From assembly GCA_012517485.1 (NCBI GenBank), contig JAAYUT010000565.1, positions 1 to 5,744 of the forward strand: a stretch of DNA of 5,744 bases. Direction: 5' to 3'. The translations under genes and the position numbers were made by a program. Origin of the DNA: Candidatus Atribacter fermentans (GTDB lineage: Bacteria > Atribacterota > Atribacteria > Atribacterales > Atribacteraceae). The stretch's first letter is position 1; each line of letters opens with the position of its first letter. The notes beneath the pieces are model-generated. The model was not told the DNA's origin. It made no database searches and saw only the letters and a program-made list of their open reading frames with translations. Shown in pieces: positions 1-5,460 of the stretch.

Positions 1-290
1 TATGTGTCTGTGAAATAGAAACAATCTTAGGAATGAACCAGTCAAATGTATCAAGACATCTTAATAAGCTATTTAGCGTCGGTCTTATCCAACGAGAGAA
101 AAAATCACAATGGGTCTATTATCGGCTTGACAAAGAGATTATAAGAAAATATCCATTTCTCAGCAATATTTTTAATGGGCAGTCGAACCAAACAAATCCA
201 TTCAAAAAAGACCAAGATAGCTTCAACCACTACAAAAAGAATGGGATGAGTTGTGAACAGCTTAAAAAAGTTAGCACGGCAATGAACTAG
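1..290 (+). CDS. arsR: ArsR/SmtB-family metalloregulatory repressor, C-terminal part (5' end cut by window)
   Basis: The reading frame is open from the first full codon at position 3 to the TAG at 288-290, so the gene starts outside the window. The ATG at 33 lies inside the DNA-binding domain and is not the true start. The visible residues begin CVCEIETILG, followed by a helix-turn-helix recognition helix (NQSNVSRHLNKL) and a wing (KKSQWVYYRLD). The Cys-Val-Cys-Glu box just before the recognition helix matches the ELCVCDL box of arsenic-sensing ArsR, where the cysteines bind As(III)/Sb(III) and release the repressor from DNA. After the wing comes a polar tail of about 40 residues rich in Asn, Gln and Lys, with one more cysteine near the end. 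The next gene, an arsenite permease, begins 61 bases downstream on the same strand, which supports the arsenic assignment. Family: near certain. Ligand: likely. Confidence 0.93.
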   Translation, partial: CVCEIETILGMNQSNVSRHLNKLFSVGLIQREKKSQWVYYRLDKEIIRKYPFLSNIFNGQSNQTNPFKKDQDSFNHYKKNGMSCEQLKKVSTAMN

Positions 291-351
291 AAGTAATTTA
301 TTAAAAAATATGGATTAGATAATTACAGATTGAAAGAGGAGTGAATCAGTA

Positions 352-1440
352 ATGAAAGAAAAAGGCCGTTCTTTAGGTATTTTTGAAAAATACCTAACCT
401 TATGGGTTGCTCTTTGTATTCTATTGGGGGTTATGATAGGGCAGTGGATTCCAGCTTTTCCCAAAGCTATGTCCAAACTCGAAATTAGTCGAGTCTCGAT
501 CCCAGTAGCCATACTCATTTGGTTAATGATTTATCCTATGATGTTACAAATCGATTTCGCTAGTATTAAGAAATCAATGAAAAAACCGAAAGGTTTAGTC
601 GTTACTTTGGTTGTAAATTGGGCGATTAAACCTTTTACCATGTTATTACTTTCCTGGTTATTTTTAAAATTTATCTTTGCTCCCTATATTGGTCCTATCC
701 TTGGAAGCCAATACGTTGCTGGAGCTATCCTTCTTGGAGCAGCTCCTTGTACCGCTATGGTCTTCGTCTGGAGTTATCTCACTAAAGGTGATCCGGCTTA
801 TACCCTCGTCCAGGTGGCAATCAATGACATTGTTATTCTTTTCCTTTATGCTCCTATTGTTATTTTCCAACTTGGAGTAGCTCGGATACAGATCCCTTAT
901 GACACAGTACTCCTTTCAGTGGTTTTATTTGTAGTAATACCACTCACTTTAGGCTATTACACCCGTAAAAAACTCATTGAGAAAAAGGGATTGGAATGGT
1001 TTGAAACCAATTTTCTTCCTAGTTTGAAACCGTGGACGATTATCGGGCTTTTACTCACTTTAATACTTCTTTTTTCTTATCAGGGTGATGTTATTCTTAA
1101 ACAACCACTTCATATTCTTTTAATTGCTATCCCACTCACTATCCAAACCTATATTATATTTTTTATTGGATATTTATGGGCCAAAAAATGGAAGTTGGAG
1201 CATGCAGTAGCTGCTCCAGCCGGTCTGATCGGTGCCAGCAATTTCTTTGAATTGGCTGTGGCAGTGGCTATCTCACTCTTTGGGTTGAGCTCCGGTGCTG
1301 CTCTGGCAACCGTTGTCGGAGTTCTTGAAGAAGTACCAATTATGCTTAGTTTGGTTTATATTGCCAACCGAACCCAACATTGGTTTCCAAAAACCACCGA
1401 AGTTTCAAAACCAGTCTTGGTGTCTTTAAGCAAATCATAA
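352..1440 (+). CDS. acr3: Acr3-family arsenite efflux permease
   Basis: This is a 362-residue polytopic membrane protein of the bile/arsenite/riboflavin transporter (BART) superfamily, and its length is typical for Acr3. It exports As(OH)3, and in some members Sb(III), across the cytoplasmic membrane. About ten hydrophobic segments are visible. The diagnostic motif GAAPCTAMVFVWS places the conserved cysteine of the fourth membrane helix at residue 133. The late motif GASNFFELAVAVA places the conserved glutamate at residue 300. Studied Acr3 proteins need both of these residues for transport. The start at 352 is supported by an AAAGAGGAG ribosome binding site about ten bases upstream (333-341) and by the usual short charged N-terminus (MKEKGRSLGIFEKYL). 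It follows arsR and precedes a stress-protein gene 14 bases downstream, so the three are probably co-transcribed. No damage to the reading frame is seen. Confidence 0.96.
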   Translation: MKEKGRSLGIFEKYLTLWVALCILLGVMIGQWIPAFPKAMSKLEISRVSIPVAILIWLMIYPMMLQIDFASIKKSMKKPKGLVVTLVVNWAIKPFTMLLLSWLFLKFIFAPYIGPILGSQYVAGAILLGAAPCTAMVFVWSYLTKGDPAYTLVQVAINDIVILFLYAPIVIFQLGVARIQIPYDTVLLSVVLFVVIPLTLGYYTRKKLIEKKGLEWFETNFLPSLKPWTIIGLLLTLILLFSYQGDVILKQPLHILLIAIPLTIQTYIIFFIGYLWAKKWKLEHAVAAPAGLIGASNFFELAVAVAISLFGLSSGAALATVVGVLEEVPIMLSLVYIANRTQHWFPKTTEVSKPVLVSLSKS

Positions 1441-1454
1441 AGAAGGTGATAACG

Positions 1455-2306
1455 ATGTTCGACAAAGTTTTAGTTTCCACCGATTTTTCTGCTCCTTCTC
1501 AACAGCTCATTCACTGTGTGGAAGAATTTCGGTGTTTGGGTGTGAAGGAGGTGGTTCTGGCTCATGTAGTCGATTTTCGAACCGCTGGCATGAGTATGGA
1601 AGCTTTCCGGATTCATGATGAAGTAAAACTCAACGAAGAAAGAAAACGGTTTGAAAATCTTGGAATATCTGTTAAAACGGTCGTAACCATCGGGAATCCA
1701 GCATACGAAATCGTTCATTTTGCTGAGGAAGAAAAGGCTTCGCTTATTATTATTGCATCTCACGGTGAAGGCATTATTAAAAAGGTTTTTCTGGGGAGCA
1801 CTGTAAGAGATGTAGTACGGTTGAGTACCATGCCAGTCTTGGTGGAAAAGTTTAGCAATTTTGAACCAGAGACCTGTGCTCCAACCTGCAGCTTAAAACT
1901 TCAGCATGTTTTAATACCAGTTGATTTTTCTGATTGTTCTTATCAAGCAATCGACCTTGTCAAGTCATTTGGGAAACAAGTCAACAATCTCACTCTTCTA
2001 ACCATAATTGAGGGTGCAAAAAGTAAAGCTGATCTCTATGCTCAGATCAAAGAAGTTGAAACCAAGCTTGAAATTGCCAGGGTTGATTTCCAGCACTTGG
2101 GTATTAACGTTGACATTCGAATAGATCAAGGGATTCCTTCTCATCATATACTGGAGACGGCTGAAAACACTGATTCTACACTTATTGTCATCCCTAAAAG
2201 AGGGAAGGGAACCATCAGTGAACTGATTATAGGGAGCACGGCTCAATCGGTAACCCAACGGTCAAAAATCCCAGTATTAGTTCTTCCCTGTAAAAACAAT
2301 CAATAA
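1455..2306 (+). CDS. tandem-domain universal stress protein (UspA family)
   Basis: The protein is 283 residues long when started at the ATG at 1455. The frame stays open further upstream into acr3, but 1455 follows an AGAAGGTGAT ribosome binding site and gives the standard Usp opening (MFDKVLVSTDFS). There are two Usp domains, about residues 1-132 and 148-279, each opening with a (K/H)VL(V/I)xxDFS strand. The family's nucleotide loop is G-x2-G-x9-G(S/T). Domain 1 has ASHG followed nine residues later by GST (about 101-116), and domain 2 has PKRG followed by GST (about 247-262), so the first glycine is Ala in one copy and Pro in the other. The linker carries a Cys-x3-Cys pair at residues 141 and 145, and further cysteines are at 161 and 279. 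The protein is probably cytoplasmic. Its role in an arsenite efflux operon is unknown; nucleotide-dependent stress signalling or modulation of the permease are guesses. Family call firm, function open. Confidence 0.9.
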   Translation: MFDKVLVSTDFSAPSQQLIHCVEEFRCLGVKEVVLAHVVDFRTAGMSMEAFRIHDEVKLNEERKRFENLGISVKTVVTIGNPAYEIVHFAEEEKASLIIIASHGEGIIKKVFLGSTVRDVVRLSTMPVLVEKFSNFEPETCAPTCSLKLQHVLIPVDFSDCSYQAIDLVKSFGKQVNNLTLLTIIEGAKSKADLYAQIKEVETKLEIARVDFQHLGINVDIRIDQGIPSHHILETAENTDSTLIVIPKRGKGTISELIIGSTAQSVTQRSKIPVLVLPCKNNQ

Positions 2307-2333
2307 GACAAAAATATTTTTCCTATCCCTATG

Positions 2334-2351
2334 AAATTCATTAATGAATTT
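2334..2351. repeat. 18-bp perfect AT-rich palindrome after the ars/usp operon
   Basis: The sequence AAATTCATT/AATGAATTT reads identically on both strands and lies 28 bases after the usp stop codon. It is AT-only apart from one G:C pair per arm, so as RNA it would be a weak hairpin. It could be a protein binding site or a poor terminator stem. No clear U-tract follows directly; the nearest T-run is at 2364-2368. Confidence 0.5.
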
Positions 2352-2366
2352 GGATTTCAAAAATTT

Positions 2367-2450
2367 TTACTCCCTTCCGTCTTTTAAGGGAGACGGTTGA
2401 TGGTTCAAGTATGAGGCAGGAACCTTCTTGTTATGTCTCGTTTTCATCAT
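2367..2450. repeat. structured intergenic segment with overlapping inverted repeats
   Basis: Three pairs of complementary arms are visible. CTCCCTT (2370-2376) pairs with AAGGGAG (2386-2392). CCGTCT (2377-2382) pairs with AGACGG (2391-2396). GAGAC (2390-2394) pairs with GTCTC (2435-2439) and encloses GGTTC (2402-2406) with GAACC (2419-2423). Several arms share bases, so not all pairs can form at once. The minus strand also has a 27-codon open frame (2450 to 2367) with the peptide QPSPLKDGRE near its end. Peptides of that kind are typical spurious translations of interspersed repeats, and no ribosome binding site was recognised. I interpret the segment as an extragenic repeat or structured RNA region, not a gene. 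Whether it recurs in the genome cannot be seen here. Confidence 0.4.
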
Positions 2451-2487
2451 TGGCAGTAATCTCAGTTTTTCCTTTTATTCCAGCGGG

Positions 2488-2516
2488 AAATCCCCGCCTG
2501 TACAGGCGGGGATTTT
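2488..2516. terminator. perfect 28-bp GC-rich palindrome, probable bidirectional terminator
   Basis: Arms AAATCCCCGCCTGT and ACAGGCGGGGATTT (2488-2515) are exact reverse complements with no spacer. On the plus strand the stem is followed by ATTTTCTAATTTTT, a serviceable U-tract that would end transcripts from the arsR-acr3-usp operon. On the minus strand the stem begins one base after the TAG stop (2517-2519) of the HdrA-like gene, but its U-tract is only three bases (ATTTCCC). Position between convergent genes and high GC content in an AT-rich background support termination. A dispersed palindromic repeat used as a terminator is also possible. Confidence 0.75.
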
Positions 2517-2882
2517 CTAATTTTTACCATTTGGGATTAAGGCTTTTTTGATTACCTCAATGGCTTGAGGAGTATCAAGATTGCGGATTTCAATCCCAAC
2601 AAAATCTTTTAATTCAAAACCAGCCCGAGCAAAACTATCTCGAAACATTTTCTCCTGCATAGTAGGGCTACAACCAGCCACATAGAGCTTATCAATTTGA
2701 TGCCCAGAGAGAAAAGATTCTAAGAACTGATCTCCATCGTCTGCACAGAGCTGGGGATGAACAGCAACCACATCGACTAATTTTTCTCTCCTAATCTCAT
2801 TGAGAACCTCAAATATATTCATTTTATGGAAGGAAGGACAGGTGCCCTGACAGACACACAATAAAAGTCCTTTTTTGGCCAT
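2517..2882 (-). CDS. stand-alone HdrA N-terminal-domain-like iron-sulfur protein
   Basis: A 121-residue protein that resembles only the first 120 or so residues of heterodisulfide reductase subunit A (HdrA is normally about 650 residues or more). Matching landmarks are the opening LLLCVCQGTC (HdrA: CxCG), the central QLCADDGDQ (HdrA: CSxxGQ), VAGCSPTMQEKMFRD (HdrA: AACSPxxHExxFR) and the following AGFELKDFVGIEIRN (HdrA: AGLNxYLFExxNIR). Cysteines fall at residues 9, 11, 15, 46 and 71. The FAD domain and the ferredoxin inserts of HdrA are absent, and the gene ends cleanly, so this is a separate domain and not a frameshifted remnant. The start is fixed by an AAAAAGGAGG ribosome binding site eight bases upstream. 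It lies 46 bases downstream of a ferredoxin gene on the same strand, a likely electron partner. Probably cytoplasmic. Role inferred: small Fe-S electron carrier or redox sensor; substrate unknown. Confidence 0.8.
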   Translation of the reverse strand: MAKKGLLLCVCQGTCPSFHKMNIFEVLNEIRREKLVDVVAVHPQLCADDGDQFLESFLSGHQIDKLYVAGCSPTMQEKMFRDSFARAGFELKDFVGIEIRNLDTPQAIEVIKKALIPNGKN

Positions 2883-2928
2883 TGAAATAACCTCCTTTTT
2901 GTTCGATTAATAATTTTAAATAAAATTC

Positions 2929-3141
2929 TCAATCTTTTTTGGAATCACCAGGGTAATGAATCGCCTCATTCTCGCAAGCACCCTTCTGACATCCCCGGCA
3001 AAACTCAACACAGTTTTCCGGATGGGCGACAATTGGCTTTCCATCATCTATTTCAAAAACTCCATGCGGACAAAAATTTGCACATGCTAAACATCCTGTA
3101 CATTTTTCATAATCAATAATTGGATACCAATTTTTTGTCAT
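2929..3141 (-). CDS. 2[4Fe-4S] dicluster ferredoxin
   Basis: A 70-residue protein with eight cysteines in two ferredoxin motifs: Cys14-x2-Cys17-x2-Cys20-x3-Cys24-Pro, and Cys44-x3-Cys48-x2-Cys51-x4-Cys56. By the usual crossover, each cluster takes three ligands from one motif and one from the other. The second motif departs from the classic CxxCxxCxxxCP: it has one extra residue in the first and last spacings and lacks the trailing Pro. The short N-terminus (MTKNWYPIIDYEKCTGC) and charged tail (GDSKKD) have no signal or membrane segment, so the protein is cytoplasmic. The start at 3141 has a GAGGT ribosome binding site seven bases upstream. It is the first gene of a minus-strand operon and probably passes electrons to, or receives them from, the HdrA-like protein encoded next. 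Family certain; partner inferred. Confidence 0.92.
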   Translation of the reverse strand: MTKNWYPIIDYEKCTGCLACANFCPHGVFEIDDGKPIVAHPENCVEFCRGCQKGACENEAIHYPGDSKKD

Positions 3142-3187
3142 TGGATCGACCTCATTTCGTTACATCATAGGTATCAATTGAAAATGT

Positions 3188-3223
3188 TGTATAATAGTAC
3201 AATAATACTATAAATATTATACA
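3188..3223. promoter_or_regulatory. nested dyads overlapping the minus-strand promoter, candidate ArsR operator
   Basis: An outer inverted repeat TGTATAAT (3188-3195) / ATTATACA (3216-3223) surrounds ATAGTA (3194-3199) / TACTAT (3206-3211). A third dyad, TTGTA/TACAA, spans 3187-3202. All cover the -10 and start region of the ferredoxin operon promoter, the usual place for repression by ArsR/SmtB proteins. The bound protein is inferred to be the divergently encoded ArsR at 3400. The region is so AT-rich that some symmetry is expected by chance. Confidence 0.5.
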
Positions 3224-3234
3224 TGAACTGTCAA
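3207..3234 (-). promoter_or_regulatory. sigma-70-type promoter for the ferredoxin/HdrA-like operon
   Basis: Read on the minus strand, a perfect TTGACA (-35, plus positions 3229-3234) is followed after 16 bases by TATAGT (-10, plus 3207-3212). Transcription would begin near 3200, leaving a leader of about 58 bases before the ferredoxin ATG at 3141. Another TATAAT lies too close to the -35 to serve with it. Confidence 0.75.
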
Positions 3235-3283
3235 GAATGATTTCCATTAAAATAATAAAAATGGACCTAGAAAGTTGATATCC

Positions 3284-3312
3284 TTGTAAATGCTATTGAG
3301 GTGTTTTATAAT
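3284..3312 (+). promoter_or_regulatory. sigma-70-type promoter for the second arsR operon
   Basis: TTGTAA (3284-3289, four of six matches to the -35 consensus) and a perfect TATAAT (3307-3312) are separated by the ideal 17 bases. Transcription would start near 3319, giving a leader of about 80 bases before the ATG at 3400. Confidence 0.65.
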
Positions 3313-3321
3313 ATTGCATAT

Positions 3322-3331
3322 TTGTACAATA
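3322..3331. promoter_or_regulatory. TTGTACAA palindrome at the plus-strand start site, candidate operator
   Basis: A perfect 8-bp palindrome TTGTACAA (3322-3329) sits just after the predicted transcription start. The octamer GTACAATA (3324-3331) also occurs at 3197-3204, within the dyads of the divergent promoter. A shared motif at both start sites suggests one regulator acts on both operons, probably as autorepression here. This is inference from one repeated octamer. Confidence 0.42.
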
Positions 3332-3340
3332 GGAATAAAT

Positions 3341-3360
3341 AAGCACATTAGGTGTGCCTT
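3341..3360 (+). other. small hairpin in the arsR leader
   Basis: GCACA (3343-3347) and TGTGC (3353-3357) form a five-base-pair stem with a TTAGG loop, and AAG/CTT flanks can extend it with a bulge. No T-run follows, so it is not a terminator. It lies in the untranslated leader, about 30 bases before the ribosome binding site; it may affect mRNA stability or be chance. Confidence 0.35.
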
Positions 3361-3399
3361 ACTTGATGCAGTTAAAAGAATCAAAAAAAGGAGATATCT

Positions 3400-3747
3400 A
3401 TGTCTTATCAGCCATCGCGATGGGTTCAACCCGATCGGATGGAAGAGTTGTTTAAAGCACTCGGTTCCCACTGGCGGATTGAAATTCTGAAAATTATTGC
3501 TCAGAAACCTTGTTCGCTATGTGATCTCAGTCAAATCCTACCTATTGAAAAATCAACAATTTGCCGACATATCAAGGTTTTAAAGATCAACCATATCATT
3601 AATACGACTTCAGAGGGAGCAATAAAATTGATATCGATTGAAGACCAAAAAATTCTTGAGTTATTAATTCTTGCCGAGCAGATTGTTAGACAAATGAAAT
3701 TGTTTAATGTTAATAATCATGGAAAAGAACGCCTTAATGAAATATGA
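3400..3747 (+). CDS. second ArsR/SmtB-family winged-helix repressor with a CxxC and a recognition-helix cysteine
   Basis: A 115-residue protein with the full winged-helix fold: an N-terminal helix (MEELFKALGSHWRIEILKII), helix-turn-helix (CDLSQILPIEKSTICRHIKVLK, about 41-62), and a wing with TTSEGAIKLISI (about 69-80). It ends in a dimerisation helix (about 82-103). The start is set by an AAGGAGAT ribosome binding site (3388-3395). Cysteines 38 and 41 (PCSLCDL) sit where arsenic-type ArsR has CVCDL, but are spaced by two residues instead of one. A third, Cys55, is inside the recognition helix in place of the common Ser of VSRHL. Three cysteines near the DNA-contacting helix suggest sensing of a thiophilic metal(loid) such as As(III) or Cd(II), or of thiol oxidation; the ligand cannot be decided here. 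It heads an operon with the thioredoxin/CcdA fusion 36 bases downstream and is divergent from the ferredoxin operon. Confidence 0.9.
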   Translation: MSYQPSRWVQPDRMEELFKALGSHWRIEILKIIAQKPCSLCDLSQILPIEKSTICRHIKVLKINHIINTTSEGAIKLISIEDQKILELLILAEQIVRQMKLFNVNNHGKERLNEI

Positions 3748-3767
3748 TTCTAATGTAAATTTTTTTC

Positions 3768-3775
3768 AGGGAGGT
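3768..3775 (+). promoter_or_regulatory. ribosome binding site fixing a TTG start
   Basis: AGGGAGGT lies eight bases before the TTG at 3784. The TTG opens directly into a textbook signal peptide (basic MKK, then hydrophobic core). No ATG in this frame lies between the two, so TTG initiation is the best reading. Confidence 0.8.
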
Positions 3776-3783
3776 TTAAAAGA

Positions 3784-5439
3784 TTGAAGAAAGTAAACCT
3801 GTTTATCTTCGGTTTTTTAATGGCATTACTAGTCGGAACAAACGTCGCGAGTGCCTTTGAAGTTTCCGTTTATGGAAGGGGGATTCCTTCAGAAGAAATT
3901 TACCAGGGAAAGTCAAATTTCTTTGTTGATTTGGGTATGCACTCCATAACGAGTGAAAATTGGAAAACAGCTCTTGATAAATTGGATAAGGTTGTAATTC
4001 TTCCGAACCAAGAAGACATAAAAAACATTCCAGCGATAGAACCACTTGGGGTTCCGGTTATAGTATCTGACTGGAAGGGAGCGGATACCGATTTTCCAGT
4101 TTTACCTTCTTTTTTTTATCATGAAAATGAGCATACTTTGGAAATTTTCAATTGGTCCAGCGATTTCCCTGATATGTCTTTTATTGATACGGCCCGCAAA
4201 AGCATTGAAAAGGAAAACCCTGATCAAATCCTTATGATCGTAACCGAAAAGAATGCTCAATTTATCAAGGATCAGTTAACACCATTTCAAGAAAAAACCG
4301 AGTGGATTATCCGAGATGAAGTATCTGAGAATTTTGTTCAAAACATTGATATACCTGAAAAACCAGTTATTTATTTCTTCTTTTCTTCGCGCTGTCCAAT
4401 TTGTCGTCATTTAAAAAATGATGTGACTCCTCCTGTCTTTGAAAAGTATCAAGATCAAATCAAGGTTATTTACCTTGATTATGTCATCTCAGCACATTAT
4501 GAAAAATTAGTGCTTTTGGAAGAAACCTGGCAAGTAGAGCATAAAACCTCCGTTGAGATTTTCTCTGATGCTGGATATGTTGCATCTGAAGATGAAAAAA
4601 CCATCAATGAGCAAATCGAAGAATTGATTCAGAAAACTTTGGCTCTTTCTAATGAAGAAAAAAAGAAAACACAAACGTTATTTACTGGGAAGATTGAAGA
4701 TCTTATTTTCAATCGTTTTAAGGGGTTTACTCCGTGGGTGGTAGCAGGAGCAGGAGTTTTGGATGGCCTCAATCCCTGTGCTTTTGCCACCATTATTTTT
4801 ATGGTAAATTTATTAATGGCTATAGGGCATACTCGTCGACGAATTTTTGAGATTGGAATAGCTTACAGTCTTTCGGTTTTTTTTACTTATCTCTTAATGG
4901 GACTTGGGATTTTTCACATTTGGCAAACTCTTTCAGCTTATCAGATCATATCTCGTGTGATTTATGGAGTGATGGCTTCTGTTCTTATCATTTTTGCTAT
5001 TCTGAGCATTAAAGATGCTATTCAATATCGTAAAGATAAAAAAGAAACCGAGTTTTCTATGGGTCTTCCCAAGTCGTTTCGAATTAAAATCAATCAATAT
5101 TTAAAAAAAAGCTTCTCAGAAAAGAAATTAATCGTGGCTGCTATTTTCAGTGGTTTTGTCATCTCTTTATTGGAGGCTGGTTGTACCGGTCAAATTTATC
5201 TCCCTACTATTATGTATATAGCCAGAGAAAGCACTTCACTCCGAGCTTTTTTCTTTTTGCTTCTTTATAATACTTTTTTTATTATTCCCCTTTTGGTGGT
5301 ATTTTTGGGAGTCTACTATGGGAGTCAATCGAAAGCCCTGGTCAATTTTGGTCGGAAAAACATTCTCTTTTCCAAATTAGCCATGGGATCTTTGTTTATT
5401 GTTTTAAGTATTTTACTTTGGCAGAGTGCTTTATCCTAA
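3784..5439 (+). CDS. secreted thioredoxin-like domain fused to a CcdA/DsbD-type transmembrane electron carrier
   Basis: 551 residues from a TTG start. Domains in order: a signal peptide (1-24, core FLMALLVG, cut after ASA); an extracytoplasmic region of about 160 residues that I do not recognise; a thioredoxin-like domain (about 190-290) with YFFFSSRCPICRHL, redox pair Cys204/Cys207; and about six membrane helices (about 316-548). The membrane part has GVLDGLNPCAFATIIF (Cys332) and LLEAGCTGQIYLPTI (Cys467), the two cysteines that in CcdA and DsbD-beta take electrons from cytoplasmic thioredoxin. The protein should therefore carry reducing power across the membrane to its own external CPIC site. 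In classic DsbD the thioredoxin domain is C-terminal; here it is N-terminal to the membrane domain. The charged loop at about 411-450 separates two halves of three helices. It follows a thiol-type ArsR and precedes a secreted protein with a Cys-Cys pair, a possible client. Often annotated as cytochrome c biogenesis or glutaredoxin; the actual substrate is unknown. Confidence 0.87.
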   Translation: MKKVNLFIFGFLMALLVGTNVASAFEVSVYGRGIPSEEIYQGKSNFFVDLGMHSITSENWKTALDKLDKVVILPNQEDIKNIPAIEPLGVPVIVSDWKGADTDFPVLPSFFYHENEHTLEIFNWSSDFPDMSFIDTARKSIEKENPDQILMIVTEKNAQFIKDQLTPFQEKTEWIIRDEVSENFVQNIDIPEKPVIYFFFSSRCPICRHLKNDVTPPVFEKYQDQIKVIYLDYVISAHYEKLVLLEETWQVEHKTSVEIFSDAGYVASEDEKTINEQIEELIQKTLALSNEEKKKTQTLFTGKIEDLIFNRFKGFTPWVVAGAGVLDGLNPCAFATIIFMVNLLMAIGHTRRRIFEIGIAYSLSVFFTYLLMGLGIFHIWQTLSAYQIISRVIYGVMASVLIIFAILSIKDAIQYRKDKKETEFSMGLPKSFRIKINQYLKKSFSEKKLIVAAIFSGFVISLLEAGCTGQIYLPTIMYIARESTSLRAFFFLLLYNTFFIIPLLVVFLGVYYGSQSKALVNFGRKNILFSKLAMGSLFIVLSILLWQSALS

Positions 5440-5444
5440 AAGAA

Positions 5445-5451
5445 AAGGAGG
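5445..5451 (+). promoter_or_regulatory. ribosome binding site fixing a second TTG start
   Basis: AAGGAGG ends nine bases before the TTG at 5461, which again begins a signal peptide (MKWKILFILLLF). The site lies in the 21-base gap after the fusion gene, so the two genes are translationally close within one operon. Confidence 0.75.
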
Positions 5452-5460
5452 CTTTATCAA

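Noticed and set aside
33..290. Treating the ATG at 33 as the start of the first repressor
   Set aside because: The frame is open to the window edge and the codons before it encode the CVCE metal box, so the gene begins upstream of the window.
315..880. Open frames on the opposite strand and in another frame across the first half of acr3
   Set aside because: They lie wholly or almost wholly within the well supported permease gene, show no family motifs, and look like shadows of its codon pattern.
1380..1454. Upstream extension of the Usp frame into acr3
   Set aside because: The extra 25 residues overlap acr3, have no Usp similarity, and the ATG at 1455 has its own ribosome binding site and the standard Usp opening.
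1470..2258. Minus-strand open frames under the Usp gene
   Set aside because: They are antisense to a clear coding gene and have no recognisable domains.
2367..2450. A 27-residue minus-strand peptide as a real small gene
   Set aside because: No ribosome binding site was recognised, and the composition looks like translation of a palindromic repeat.
2307..2516. CRISPR array or tRNA in the convergent gap
   Set aside because: There are no regularly spaced direct repeats and no cloverleaf or CCA-end pattern, only inverted repeats.
3247..3490. Open frames on both strands across the divergent control region
   Set aside because: They cross both the predicted promoter and the start of arsR, lack ribosome binding sites in context and have no recognisable domain.
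3803..4045. Minus-strand frame under the start of the thioredoxin/CcdA fusion
   Set aside because: It is antisense to a signal peptide and domain that are well supported, with no family features.
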